Positions 1 to 6,321 of a DNA stretch of 8,548 nucleotides are shown piece by piece. The translations under genes and the position numbers were made by a program. The notes beneath the pieces were generated by a model. It was given only the letters and a program-made list of their open reading frames with translations, was not told where the DNA came from and searched no databases. This DNA is from Clostridium sp. CAG:389 (GTDB taxonomy: Bacteria; Bacillota; Clostridia; TANB77; CAG-508), in assembly GCA_000438255.1 (NCBI GenBank), contig FR901886.1:1-8548 (forward strand), read 5' to 3'. Every line of letters starts with the position of its first letter. Position 1 is the first letter of the stretch.

Positions 1-79
1 AACATATTGGCAAAGACACCATAGAAAATTTCTTACTGAACTGTAACTTTTAATTGCATATGTCGATTTTTGTCATTTT

Positions 80-110
80 TTGATTGATTTTTATTGTTTT
101 ATGTGATAAA
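80..110 (+). promoter_or_regulatory. Possible promoter of the 189-aa hypothetical gene
   Basis: A GATAAA box at 105-110 preceded by TG at 102-103 looks like an extended -10 element. TTGATT occurs at 80-85 (19-bp spacer) and again at 84-89 (15-bp spacer), so neither -35 candidate has the ideal 17-bp spacing. The position, about 35 bp before the start codon and just upstream of a good ribosome binding site, fits. The region is very T-rich and chance matches are likely. Confidence 0.3.
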
Positions 111-143
111 ATTCTTTCAACAAAATGAAGGTGAGGTACTTAT

Positions 144-713
144 ATGGAAAAAAATATTTCTTCTAAAAAACAGATGAGAGAGGAAAATATCTCTACATCG
201 CAATCTTCTTTTCAAGATTTAGTGAATCGGTTCAATTCAAAATTAAAACTTTTAAAAGAGGATTTAGTAGCAGCTAGTTTGGTTCATTGTGATGACGAAA
301 AGGAGGTTTATGATTTGTCAAAAAAAATTCTTGACAAATATATTAAATCTATTATCACTATCAGTGATGAGAATTCTATTGTCACAGAAAAAAGCATCTG
401 TATTAATTGTACAGATTACATTGATTTGCATCGTTATGAGTTAGAATGGAAGGAGATTTCTTCACACAATCAGATTGATTTTCTAGATTTTATAGCTGAA
501 ACTAATATGGCTCAGAAACTTCTTTACGATGTTGAAGGATTTTTTAATAAAGTGATTTGCCATATAAACAATTCACTACATTTAGGGTACTTTTTTTATT
601 TAAAAACTGTATCTGTGAATCCCGAACTTGATGACAGCTCATGTAAGATGAGAGCTAGTGCAGTAATTACACTAGATATCAATAACCAACCTGAATGGAC
701 CAGCAAAAGATAG
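144..713 (+). CDS. Hypothetical protein, 189 aa, function unknown
   Basis: I do not recognise this protein. The start is well supported: AAGGTGAGG at 128-136 lies 7 bases before the ATG. The product has no signal peptide and no membrane segment, so it is probably cytoplasmic. The N-terminal 20 residues are polar and probably disordered; residues about 22-75 look helical and charged, and the rest is mixed. Cysteines occur at 49, 86, 89, 139 and 167, including a single CINC (CxxC) at 86-89 followed by histidines at 96 and 108; metal binding is possible but not shown. It is the only plus-strand gene here and converges on the surface-protein operon; its TAG stop lies inside the shared terminator stem. 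Its codons include CGG, CGT, TCG and CCC, which are rarer in the minus-strand genes, a mild hint of separate origin. Alternatives such as a small accessory, phage or regulatory protein cannot be separated from sequence alone. Confidence 0.75.
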   Translation: MEKNISSKKQMREENISTSQSSFQDLVNRFNSKLKLLKEDLVAASLVHCDDEKEVYDLSKKILDKYIKSIITISDENSIVTEKSICINCTDYIDLHRYELEWKEISSHNQIDFLDFIAETNMAQKLLYDVEGFFNKVICHINNSLHLGYFFYLKTVSVNPELDDSSCKMRASAVITLDINNQPEWTSKR

Positions 714-732
714 ACCTTGCTGGTCTATCTTT
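706..732. terminator. Shared bidirectional terminator between convergent genes
   Basis: A perfect 11-bp inverted repeat, 706-716 pairing with 722-732 around a 5-base loop, is followed on the plus strand by TTATTTTAT and on the minus strand by TTTTGC. It contains the TAG stop of the plus-strand gene (711-713) and overlaps the TAA stop of the minus-strand gene (731-733). The T runs are short, so efficiency may be modest. A competing 9-bp pairing, 698-706 with 717-725, uses overlapping bases. Confidence 0.7.
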
Positions 733-2350
733 ATTTTATATCTTTATATGTATTATATTTTTTGTATGTTACTACTCCAATAATTGCAACAGATATTAAG
801 CAACTTAGCATTATTATATTTTTACCTGCTTTTGGTAAGCTTCCAGATGCTACTGTTGAATCTTCTGTTTTATTATCTGATGGAGTATATGTAGAATTTA
901 GATTATCCCATTTAAAATCACTACTTGTATATGCCCATAAGTCCCATGAAGATGATGATGTAGATAACCATGCTTGTCCTAATGTTATTCCTTCAATTGG
1001 ATAATATTTCCCATTTTCATCGTCAAACTGTACATAAATGTAATAATATGCTTTGTTTTCTAATAATTTATTTCCATCAAATAATGCTTCATCACTTCTA
1101 AAATATGCTGTACTTGTTGTTGTTAGTTCTTTTGAATATATACTATTATTATTTTTTGCATATGTTAATAGTTCTGTTATTCCTGAATAATCATTATTTT
1201 TAATTTTGTTTAATATTGTTGTATTTGTAATTTTTCCAATTTTTAATGTAAATTTTCTATTTTCTGTTGATGATGGGAAGTTGAAATTTATATATGTGTA
1301 ATTTCCTGTTTCATTGCTTGTTGAACTTGTCCAATGTCCAATACTAAATTTTTGTAATATTAAATTTAGTTGTGGTAATGTTGTTCTTTTTATCTCTTTT
1401 GCTTCAACAACAAATTTTGTTGAGTAATTAGTATAGCTTCCATCTGTGTTATAATATGTGTTTCCTAGCTTTGTTTCTTGTATTACCCATAAATATAATT
1501 TTTGATTTAATTCACTATATTCTGATAATTTTCTTGTATATATGTAATTTTCTTTTGCATTTACAGATAAATTTCCAAATTTTCCTTTCATTGTATCTTG
1601 ATCAAGTTGTCCATGTTTTGTTGCTAGTTCTGGTTTTGTACTATTGGGTGTAATCATAAAATAATAATTATATCCTATACTATCTTTTGGTGTTATTCCA
1701 CTTATTTTTAAATTTTCTGAATATCCATTTAAACTTGTTTCATATTTTGCATTTGTAAAATTAGTAAATTCTGGTGCACTATAAACTGTTACTTCACACG
1801 AATCTGTAACTCCTGCTGCTGTTGCTGTAATAGTAGCTGTTCCTGCTTTAACTGCTTTTATTTTTCCTGAATTACTGTCTACTGTAACTATTGTAGAATC
1901 TGAACTTGTCCATTTTACTTGTGCATTACTAACTTCTTTATATTCATTGTCTTTTACTGTTGCATATAAATTTTCTGTATCATGTTCGTTTAATATAAGA
2001 TTTACTTTTGATACATTTTTAGACTCATTTCCTCCAATTTGTAATGAATTATAAATAACTTTAACCTTACAAGATGCTGTTTCTTCTCCTCTTTTAGCAG
2101 TTATTGTTGTTTCTCCAATTTTTAGTCCTTTTACAACTCCATTATTTACTGTTGCAATAGATGTATCACTACTTGACCATGTTATACTTCCTGTTCCTCC
2201 TGTATATGAGATATATTTTGTTCCATTTAATGTAACATCTACACTTTCTTTATCAAATGAAAATTTTGATGTTTCAGCATTAACTTTTCCATTAAAAATT
2301 GTTATTAAAACTATTAAAATAATTGTTATAATTAAATATTTAGATTTCAT
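731..2350 (-). CDS. Secreted Ig-like (Big_2) surface protein with LPKAG wall anchor
   Basis: This is a 539-aa cell-wall protein. I place the start at the ATG at 2350, preceded by GAGGA (2356-2360). An in-frame TTG six codons earlier (2368) would put this ribosome binding site inside the coding region. Order of parts: signal peptide of about 25 residues (MKSK, hydrophobic core, cleavage near KVNA-ET); Ig-like group-2 repeat at about 28-99 with the typical 'WSSSDTSIATV' and 'G..TITA' strands; a second at about 113-189 ('WTSSDSTIVTV', 'AGTATITATA'); two unrecognised beta-rich segments at about 193-320 and 327-485; a Ser/Thr/Asp-rich linker; and the sorting signal LPKAG at 505-509, a hydrophobic helix and a Lys-rich tail. 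LPKAG departs from LPxTG by Ala for Thr, but the tripartite layout is classical. It is the second gene of an operon, 23 bp after the C1 protease gene. An adhesive or structural wall role is inferred; no catalytic motif is visible. Confidence 0.93.
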   Translation of the reverse strand: MKSKYLIITIILIVLITIFNGKVNAETSKFSFDKESVDVTLNGTKYISYTGGTGSITWSSSDTSIATVNNGVVKGLKIGETTITAKRGEETASCKVKVIYNSLQIGGNESKNVSKVNLILNEHDTENLYATVKDNEYKEVSNAQVKWTSSDSTIVTVDSNSGKIKAVKAGTATITATAAGVTDSCEVTVYSAPEFTNFTNAKYETSLNGYSENLKISGITPKDSIGYNYYFMITPNSTKPELATKHGQLDQDTMKGKFGNLSVNAKENYIYTRKLSEYSELNQKLYLWVIQETKLGNTYYNTDGSYTNYSTKFVVEAKEIKRTTLPQLNLILQKFSIGHWTSSTSNETGNYTYINFNFPSSTENRKFTLKIGKITNTTILNKIKNNDYSGITELLTYAKNNNSIYSKELTTTSTAYFRSDEALFDGNKLLENKAYYYIYVQFDDENGKYYPIEGITLGQAWLSTSSSSWDLWAYTSSDFKWDNLNSTYTPSDNKTEDSTVASGSLPKAGKNIIMLSCLISVAIIGVVTYKKYNTYKDIK

Positions 2351-2373
2351 ATTAATCCTCTTTTCCAAAATTT

Positions 2374-5300
2374 TTATTTTATATATTTGCTTAAATTTTT
2401 ATATCTAGCATAGAATATAATACCTATCACTAAAATTATTGATACAAAAATCATTATATTTCTAACTCCCGCATGTGGCAATTTATTTTGTGCTATTGTC
2501 TTATCTTCATCTTTATTAGATGTTCCTGAATTATTACTATTTCCAGAATTTGAATTATTAATTTTTACATTGTCTAAATAAACTTCTCCCAAAACATTTG
2601 CTTTCATCTCTATTGATTTTGACATTAATACTGCTTGATTTCCACCTTTTTTTGCCACTTCTTTTATGTATATGTATACTGTTTGTGCATCATAAATTTC
2701 TGAATAGTTTTTCATGTCTTTTGTATTTATTGTAAATGTAAGTTTTTCATTATCTGTTTGATTTTCATTTATTTTTACCCAATTTTGTATATTACTTTCA
2801 TCTTGGTTTGAAGATAAGTAGTAATAATATTCACAGCTATCATTTTTTGTATTTCTTGTTATTTCATTTATCGTTACATCTATTATTGCATATTCTTGTA
2901 TATCTTTATTTGAAAAAGTGTAGAATTTAGCACTATTTATATTGCAAATTGCTTTATCTAAATTAGAATTTTCTGCTACTTGTTCTGATATTATTTCTAC
3001 TTCTAATGTTGTTGTAAATGATTGATATGTTATTGTAATATTATTTTTACCTATTTTTTTATTGTCAAATCCTGAATTTTTAATTTTTTCTGATGTTAGT
3101 TCTATTTCTTCACTAGTATTGTCATTATATTTTATTTTTAGGATTCCTCCTGTTAAATCAAGACTTTCTTTATTTTGAATATACTGTGTTTTAGAAGGAG
3201 CTTTGCTTATTGATATTCCTGTAATTGTTTTTTCTTCTACTGTTATTGATTGAGTTGTTGTTTTTTCTTCATATTTTATTGTTATAGAAGTTTGTCCTTT
3301 TGTTAAGTTTTTTCCATTTTCTATTGTATAGTCTAATATTTCTTGTGTTGATTTATCTTGGTATGTTCCTGTAATCACCATTCCTGTTTTATCAAAATCT
3401 TGCCCTACTATATATTTTGTTTTATTTGGTGCTTTTGTAACTTTTATTTCTGTTAGCGCATTTGGTGTTACTGTTATATCCTGAGTAATTGTTTTTTCTC
3501 CATAAGAAATAGTTACCTGTTTTTGATTTGCTTTTAAAGTATTTCCATCAATTATTGTATAATCTGATATTTCTTTTGTTGTACCATCTTTATAAGTTGC
3601 TTCTACAACCATTCCTGTTTTATCAAATTTTTGTCCTTCAAAATAAGATGTTTTTGTAGGTGGTGTTTTTATTTTTAATCCTACTACACTATTTTTTTCT
3701 ACTGTTATTTTTTGATTAACACTTTTGTCTTTATATGTTATTGTTACACTTGTTTGTCCTTCTTTTAAGTTGGTTCCATTTGTGATATTATAACTTGAAC
3801 CATCTAAAATTGTAGATGGATTTGTTTTGCTATTATAATTTGCTTTTACTACCATACCTGTTTTATCAAAATTTTCTCCTTCAAAATAAGATGTCTTTGT
3901 AGGTGGTGTTGCTATTTCAATACTTTTTAATGATTCATCTATTAATTCAGTTGTTGTAAATGCTTTTATTGTACTATCACCATTAACTAATGATGAATTT
4001 TGTTCTGTCATTTTGCTTAGGTCAATCCATTCGCACTTTTCTAAGTCATTTCCTATTGCAACAAAACATTTTCCATTCTCAACTGTTACTGAGTCCCATG
4101 CTGATACTCCACTTACTTTGCTTTCTAGTGGTAATTTCAAACTATTTTTAGAGCCTTGAATTTCTACTACTACTGCAAAAGAATTTGCTTTTATTTCAAT
4201 TGGTTTAGAGAATTCTAATGTATGGTAACCTGCATTAACTGTTTCAGATTCTCCTGCTTTTAATGTTACAAGTTGTAAATCATTCTTTGCTCTGCTTGTG
4301 CCATTTGGATTTACATATACTTTACATGTATATGTTTCAGGTGCATATAAAGATATTTGTGTTAAATATTCTGTTCCTGATGATTTTTTGTTAAATATAT
4401 TACTTAACATCATACTAGGATTGTTTAATGTTAATTGCATTGCTGGGAAGTATTCATCATATTGATATATGCAATCATAATTTACTGTGTCAGTCGCTTT
4501 TATTATCCCAAACATTTCTTTTGAAACATTAACATCTTCATAAGATATATATATAATTCCGTTATCTCCATATTTTATATACGCATTACCATTTTCAATA
4601 GTGTAACCAGCTTGTTTTATAAATTCATCTGGTATTTCTTCTGCTGAATTCCATCCCCTTGATATACATTGTTGTTTATAAGTATTAAATATTTCTTCTT
4701 TTAGTTCAGATAATTTCCAATTTTCCGCTTTTTCTCCCCAAGAGTTTCTTACTATCCAAGCTCCGTTTGATGTTGGCTTAGCATTTTCTGAAAAATTATC
4801 AATACTATAATTGTCGTCCCATCCAATTATTGACACCGCATGGTCTATTTTGTGCATTATTGAATTTTTACAGAATTTTGCTCCTGTGTCATTATTGTAA
4901 CAATTATATGCTGATAAACTAGAAGAGTTGCCATGTATAGAAGCTTGTACTGAACCATAATTTTGAATATGTTGTTTAATTTGATTCATAATTTTAGCCT
5001 TGTTTTCATCATTTTCTTTACTATAATCAGGAAAGGCTACTGTATCATACACTTGGCTAGAAACTGTTTTATTTTGTATTTGACTTATATCTATTGTGTC
5101 TTCATTATTTTCAAATGGCATTTCTGATTCAGAAATTGCTCCACTTCCATTTGTTAAATATGAACTTGCGAATAAGAATGATCCACCACTTCCAACTTTT
5201 CGATTATATCCAATTTTGTTTTCTGCATTATTGTTAAATGTTTTGCTTGTAGCATATTCCATATGTCTTTCTGAAAAATCATATATTTTTGATAAATTAT

Positions 5301-5694
5301 TTCCGCTTTTATAATTAGATAATGCTAGGTTTGTTTCTAATGAAGAAAGTGCTGCAAATGCCCAACATGAATTTGTTTGCTGTTGATTTTTTATAGCAAG
5401 ATTTGCTGGAATTATATTTTTTAAACTATATCTTGTGCTATTGCTTGCTTTTAACATTCTTGCTATATTTAATGGGTTTTTAGAAACTGATTTTGTGTTT
5501 TCAATTTCATACATTCTTGGTATTATTGAATTTTCTTTTTCTTCATCTGAGAGTTCTAGCCATTTTTTAAATTCTTCTGAGTATTCTGTTTTTTGAAATA
5601 AATTTGTATTACTTGCATATATTTTTTGACTTGATATTGAAATTAGTATAAGAACTAATAATAATATTATTAGTGATTTATTTTGTTTTTTCAT
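2374..5694 (-). CDS. Secreted papain-family (C1) cysteine protease with Ig-like repeats and LPHAG anchor
   Basis: This is a 1106-aa surface protease. Start: AAGGA (5702-5706) lies 7 bases before the ATG. Parts in order: signal peptide 1 to about 27; propeptide-like region about 30-95 containing 'EFKKWLELSDEEKENSIIPR'; C1 peptidase domain about 96-325 with oxyanion Gln104, nucleophile Cys110 in NSCWAFA, His285 in DHAVSIIGWD and Asn317 in RNSWG, so the catalytic set is complete. Residues about 365-575 resemble the lectin-like domain that follows C1 domains in clostridial surface proteases such as Cwp84. Four Ig-like group-3 repeats follow, at about 589-667, 670-744, 747-821 and 823-902, the first three carrying the 'FDKTGM' signature. 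An unrecognised beta-rich segment lies at about 915-1034, then an Asn/Ser-rich linker, the sorting motif LPHAG at 1072-1076, a membrane helix and a basic tail. Substrates are unknown; cleavage of wall or host proteins is the family-based inference. It is first in a two-gene operon. Confidence 0.95.
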   Translation of the reverse strand: MKKQNKSLIILLLVLILISISSQKIYASNTNLFQKTEYSEEFKKWLELSDEEKENSIIPRMYEIENTKSVSKNPLNIARMLKASNSTRYSLKNIIPANLAIKNQQQTNSCWAFAALSSLETNLALSNYKSGNNLSKIYDFSERHMEYATSKTFNNNAENKIGYNRKVGSGGSFLFASSYLTNGSGAISESEMPFENNEDTIDISQIQNKTVSSQVYDTVAFPDYSKENDENKAKIMNQIKQHIQNYGSVQASIHGNSSSLSAYNCYNNDTGAKFCKNSIMHKIDHAVSIIGWDDNYSIDNFSENAKPTSNGAWIVRNSWGEKAENWKLSELKEEIFNTYKQQCISRGWNSAEEIPDEFIKQAGYTIENGNAYIKYGDNGIIYISYEDVNVSKEMFGIIKATDTVNYDCIYQYDEYFPAMQLTLNNPSMMLSNIFNKKSSGTEYLTQISLYAPETYTCKVYVNPNGTSRAKNDLQLVTLKAGESETVNAGYHTLEFSKPIEIKANSFAVVVEIQGSKNSLKLPLESKVSGVSAWDSVTVENGKCFVAIGNDLEKCEWIDLSKMTEQNSSLVNGDSTIKAFTTTELIDESLKSIEIATPPTKTSYFEGENFDKTGMVVKANYNSKTNPSTILDGSSYNITNGTNLKEGQTSVTITYKDKSVNQKITVEKNSVVGLKIKTPPTKTSYFEGQKFDKTGMVVEATYKDGTTKEISDYTIIDGNTLKANQKQVTISYGEKTITQDITVTPNALTEIKVTKAPNKTKYIVGQDFDKTGMVITGTYQDKSTQEILDYTIENGKNLTKGQTSITIKYEEKTTTQSITVEEKTITGISISKAPSKTQYIQNKESLDLTGGILKIKYNDNTSEEIELTSEKIKNSGFDNKKIGKNNITITYQSFTTTLEVEIISEQVAENSNLDKAICNINSAKFYTFSNKDIQEYAIIDVTINEITRNTKNDSCEYYYYLSSNQDESNIQNWVKINENQTDNEKLTFTINTKDMKNYSEIYDAQTVYIYIKEVAKKGGNQAVLMSKSIEMKANVLGEVYLDNVKINNSNSGNSNNSGTSNKDEDKTIAQNKLPHAGVRNIMIFVSIILVIGIIFYARYKNLSKYIK
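3608..3667. repeat. DNA repeat inside the Ig-like array, copy A
   Basis: This 60-bp stretch encodes the start of the second group-3 Ig-like repeat of the C1 protease. By hand alignment it matches 3851-3910 at 56 of 60 positions, in frame and 243 bp (81 codons) apart. The third and fourth repeats are much more diverged, so repeats one and two look like a recent duplication or are kept alike by recombination. Confidence 0.85.
3851..3910. repeat. DNA repeat inside the Ig-like array, copy B
   Basis: Partner of 3608-3667, encoding the start of the first group-3 Ig-like repeat of the protease, with four mismatches in 60 bp. Both copies specify the conserved strand containing PPTKTSYFEG and FDKTGMVV. 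Unequal exchange between the copies would delete or add exactly one Ig-like domain without breaking the frame. Confidence 0.85.
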
Positions 5695-5769
5695 AGTTTT
5701 ATCCTTTTATCTTTTATTTTTTGTATCTTTTTCTTGTTTTTCTTTTTTGTATAAATACATCCTGACTTC

Positions 5770-5798
5770 ATTATATAGTTTTTGTTGTTTTTTGTAAA
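5770..5798 (-). promoter_or_regulatory. Promoter of the surface-protein operon
   Basis: On the minus strand TTTACA (5793-5798) and a perfect TATAAT (5770-5775) are separated by exactly 17 bp. This predicts a transcript start near 5763 and a leader of about 70 bases before the protease ATG. It lies downstream of the tRNA terminator, so the operon appears independently transcribed. The decamer TTTACAAAAA overlapping the -35 box recurs 22 bp upstream at 5811-5820. Confidence 0.75.
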
Positions 5799-5902
5799 TA
5801 AGATTTGCTATTTTTGTAAATTTTTCCATAAAAAAGTTACAACTGAGTAAAAGTATTTTTGATTGTGTCTCTTTCTATATATTTTTAAAAGTTTAACTGT
5901 AA

Positions 5903-5942
5903 TAAAAAAACTATTAAAACGTTGAATCACGTAATAATAGTT
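5903..5942 (-). terminator. Intrinsic terminator of the tRNA-Gly/tRNA-Cys transcript
   Basis: Four bases past the encoded CCA of tRNA-Cys, AACTATTA (5942-5935) pairs with TAATAGTT (5916-5909). A TT/TT internal mismatch and an inner ACGT/ACGT helix follow, around a 6-base loop. The second arm runs directly into a T tract (5904-5910). The stem is AT-rich, but the position and T tract are right for a rho-independent terminator. Confidence 0.75.
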
Positions 5943-5946
5943 CTTT

Positions 5947-6020
5947 TGGAGGCGAGTATCGGAGTCGGACCGATCATCAGAGTTTTGCAGACTCGTGCCT
6001 TACCGCTTGGCTAACTCGCC
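5947..6020 (-). tRNA. tRNA-Cys (anticodon GCA)
   Basis: A complete 74-nt cloverleaf on the minus strand. The 7-bp acceptor stem GGCGAGT/ACTCGCC is perfect. The D arm is GCC/GGC with GG in the loop, the anticodon loop is CTGCAAA giving GCA, and the T arm is ATCGG/CCGAT. The discriminator is U73, as expected for cysteine, and CCA is encoded. The anticodon stem has one mismatch (C27-U43). The T loop reads TCCGACT, so position 55 is C instead of the near-universal U. It is the second gene of a tRNA pair, 37 bp after tRNA-Gly. Confidence 0.98.
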
Positions 6021-6040
6021 ATATTTTATTTATTAATTTT

Positions 6041-6054
6041 TACCTAAAAAGGTA
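6041..6054. repeat. Small inverted repeat in the tRNA spacer
   Basis: TACCT and AGGTA, 5 bp each around four bases, form a small hairpin between the two tRNAs. The arms match part of the acceptor stem of tRNA-Gly (GCAGGTA/TACCTGC), so they could pair alternatively with it in the precursor or mark where processing occurs. On the minus strand no T run follows, so it is not a terminator. It may be chance. Confidence 0.4.
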
Positions 6055-6057
6055 TTA

Positions 6058-6131
6058 TGGAGCAGGTAACGGGAATCGGACCCGTAACTTAACCTTGGCA
6101 AGGTTATGTTTTACCACTAAACTATACCTGC
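6058..6131 (-). tRNA. tRNA-Gly (anticodon GCC)
   Basis: A complete 74-nt cloverleaf on the minus strand. The 7-bp acceptor stem GCAGGTA/TACCTGC is perfect and the D loop contains GG. The anticodon stem TAACC/GGTTA encloses TTGCCAA, giving GCC, and the T stem is ACGGG/CCCGT. U73 fits glycine identity and CCA is encoded. As in the neighbouring tRNA-Cys, the T loop is TCCGATT, with C where U55 is expected. It is first in the transcript, about 40 bases after the predicted start site. Confidence 0.98.
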
Positions 6132-6176
6132 ATTTTTGCTTTCTGTTATATTTAATTATATTCAAAAGCAATTAAT

Positions 6177-6205
6177 ATGATACCAAAAATTATAAATATT
6201 GTCAA
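6177..6205 (-). promoter_or_regulatory. Promoter of the tRNA-Gly/tRNA-Cys pair
   Basis: On the minus strand a perfect TTGACA (6200-6205) and TATCAT (6177-6182, five of six matches to consensus) are separated by exactly 17 bp. The predicted start near 6170 leaves about 40 bases to the first tRNA, normal for a processed leader. It is the best promoter in the window by consensus, as expected for a stable-RNA gene. Confidence 0.8.
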
Positions 6206-6219
6206 TAGTTTTAAGAAAT

Positions 6220-6316
6220 AAAAATAGGGATTGAGAACCTATTCTGTTACTGTTTGCAGTTTATATAACTAATATATAAGCTATGAATGTAACACTGTTA
6301 CCAAATCCCTATTTTT
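6220..6316 (-). terminator. Branched hairpin element after topA, probable terminator or structured RNA
   Basis: Five bases past the topA stop, 13 bases (6316-6304) pair perfectly with 6232-6220, and the second arm ends in TTTTT on the minus strand, as in an intrinsic terminator. The enclosed 71 bases are far longer than a normal loop and hold three further hairpins: 6289-6301 (GTAAC/GTTAC), 6261-6279 (TTATATA/TATATAA) and 6249-6260 (ACTG/CAGT). The whole resembles a cloverleaf. The arms are A5/T5-ended, so both strands could terminate. A small structured RNA or a short inverted-repeat mobile element are alternatives. Confidence 0.65.
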
Positions 6317-6321
6317 AGAAT

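Noticed and set aside
2..53. Two plus-strand frames open from the left edge (stops at 44-46 and 51-53) that might be the end of an upstream gene
   Set aside because: Both frames are open over too few codons to choose between them or to recognise a family, so no partial gene is claimed.
2351..2368. TTG start for the Ig-like surface protein six codons upstream of the ATG
   Set aside because: The GAGGA ribosome binding site lies between this TTG and the ATG at 2350, so the ATG is the start; the shorter form also begins with a standard signal peptide.
3180..3930. CRISPR-like regular spacing of related segments
   Set aside because: The repeats are in-frame codons of Ig-like domains about 80 codons apart, diverged outside the first two copies, with no short identical repeats and unique spacers.
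5821..5860. TTAC...GTAA hairpin followed by T's upstream of the surface operon promoter
   Set aside because: The stem is only four base pairs and a better terminator already follows tRNA-Cys.
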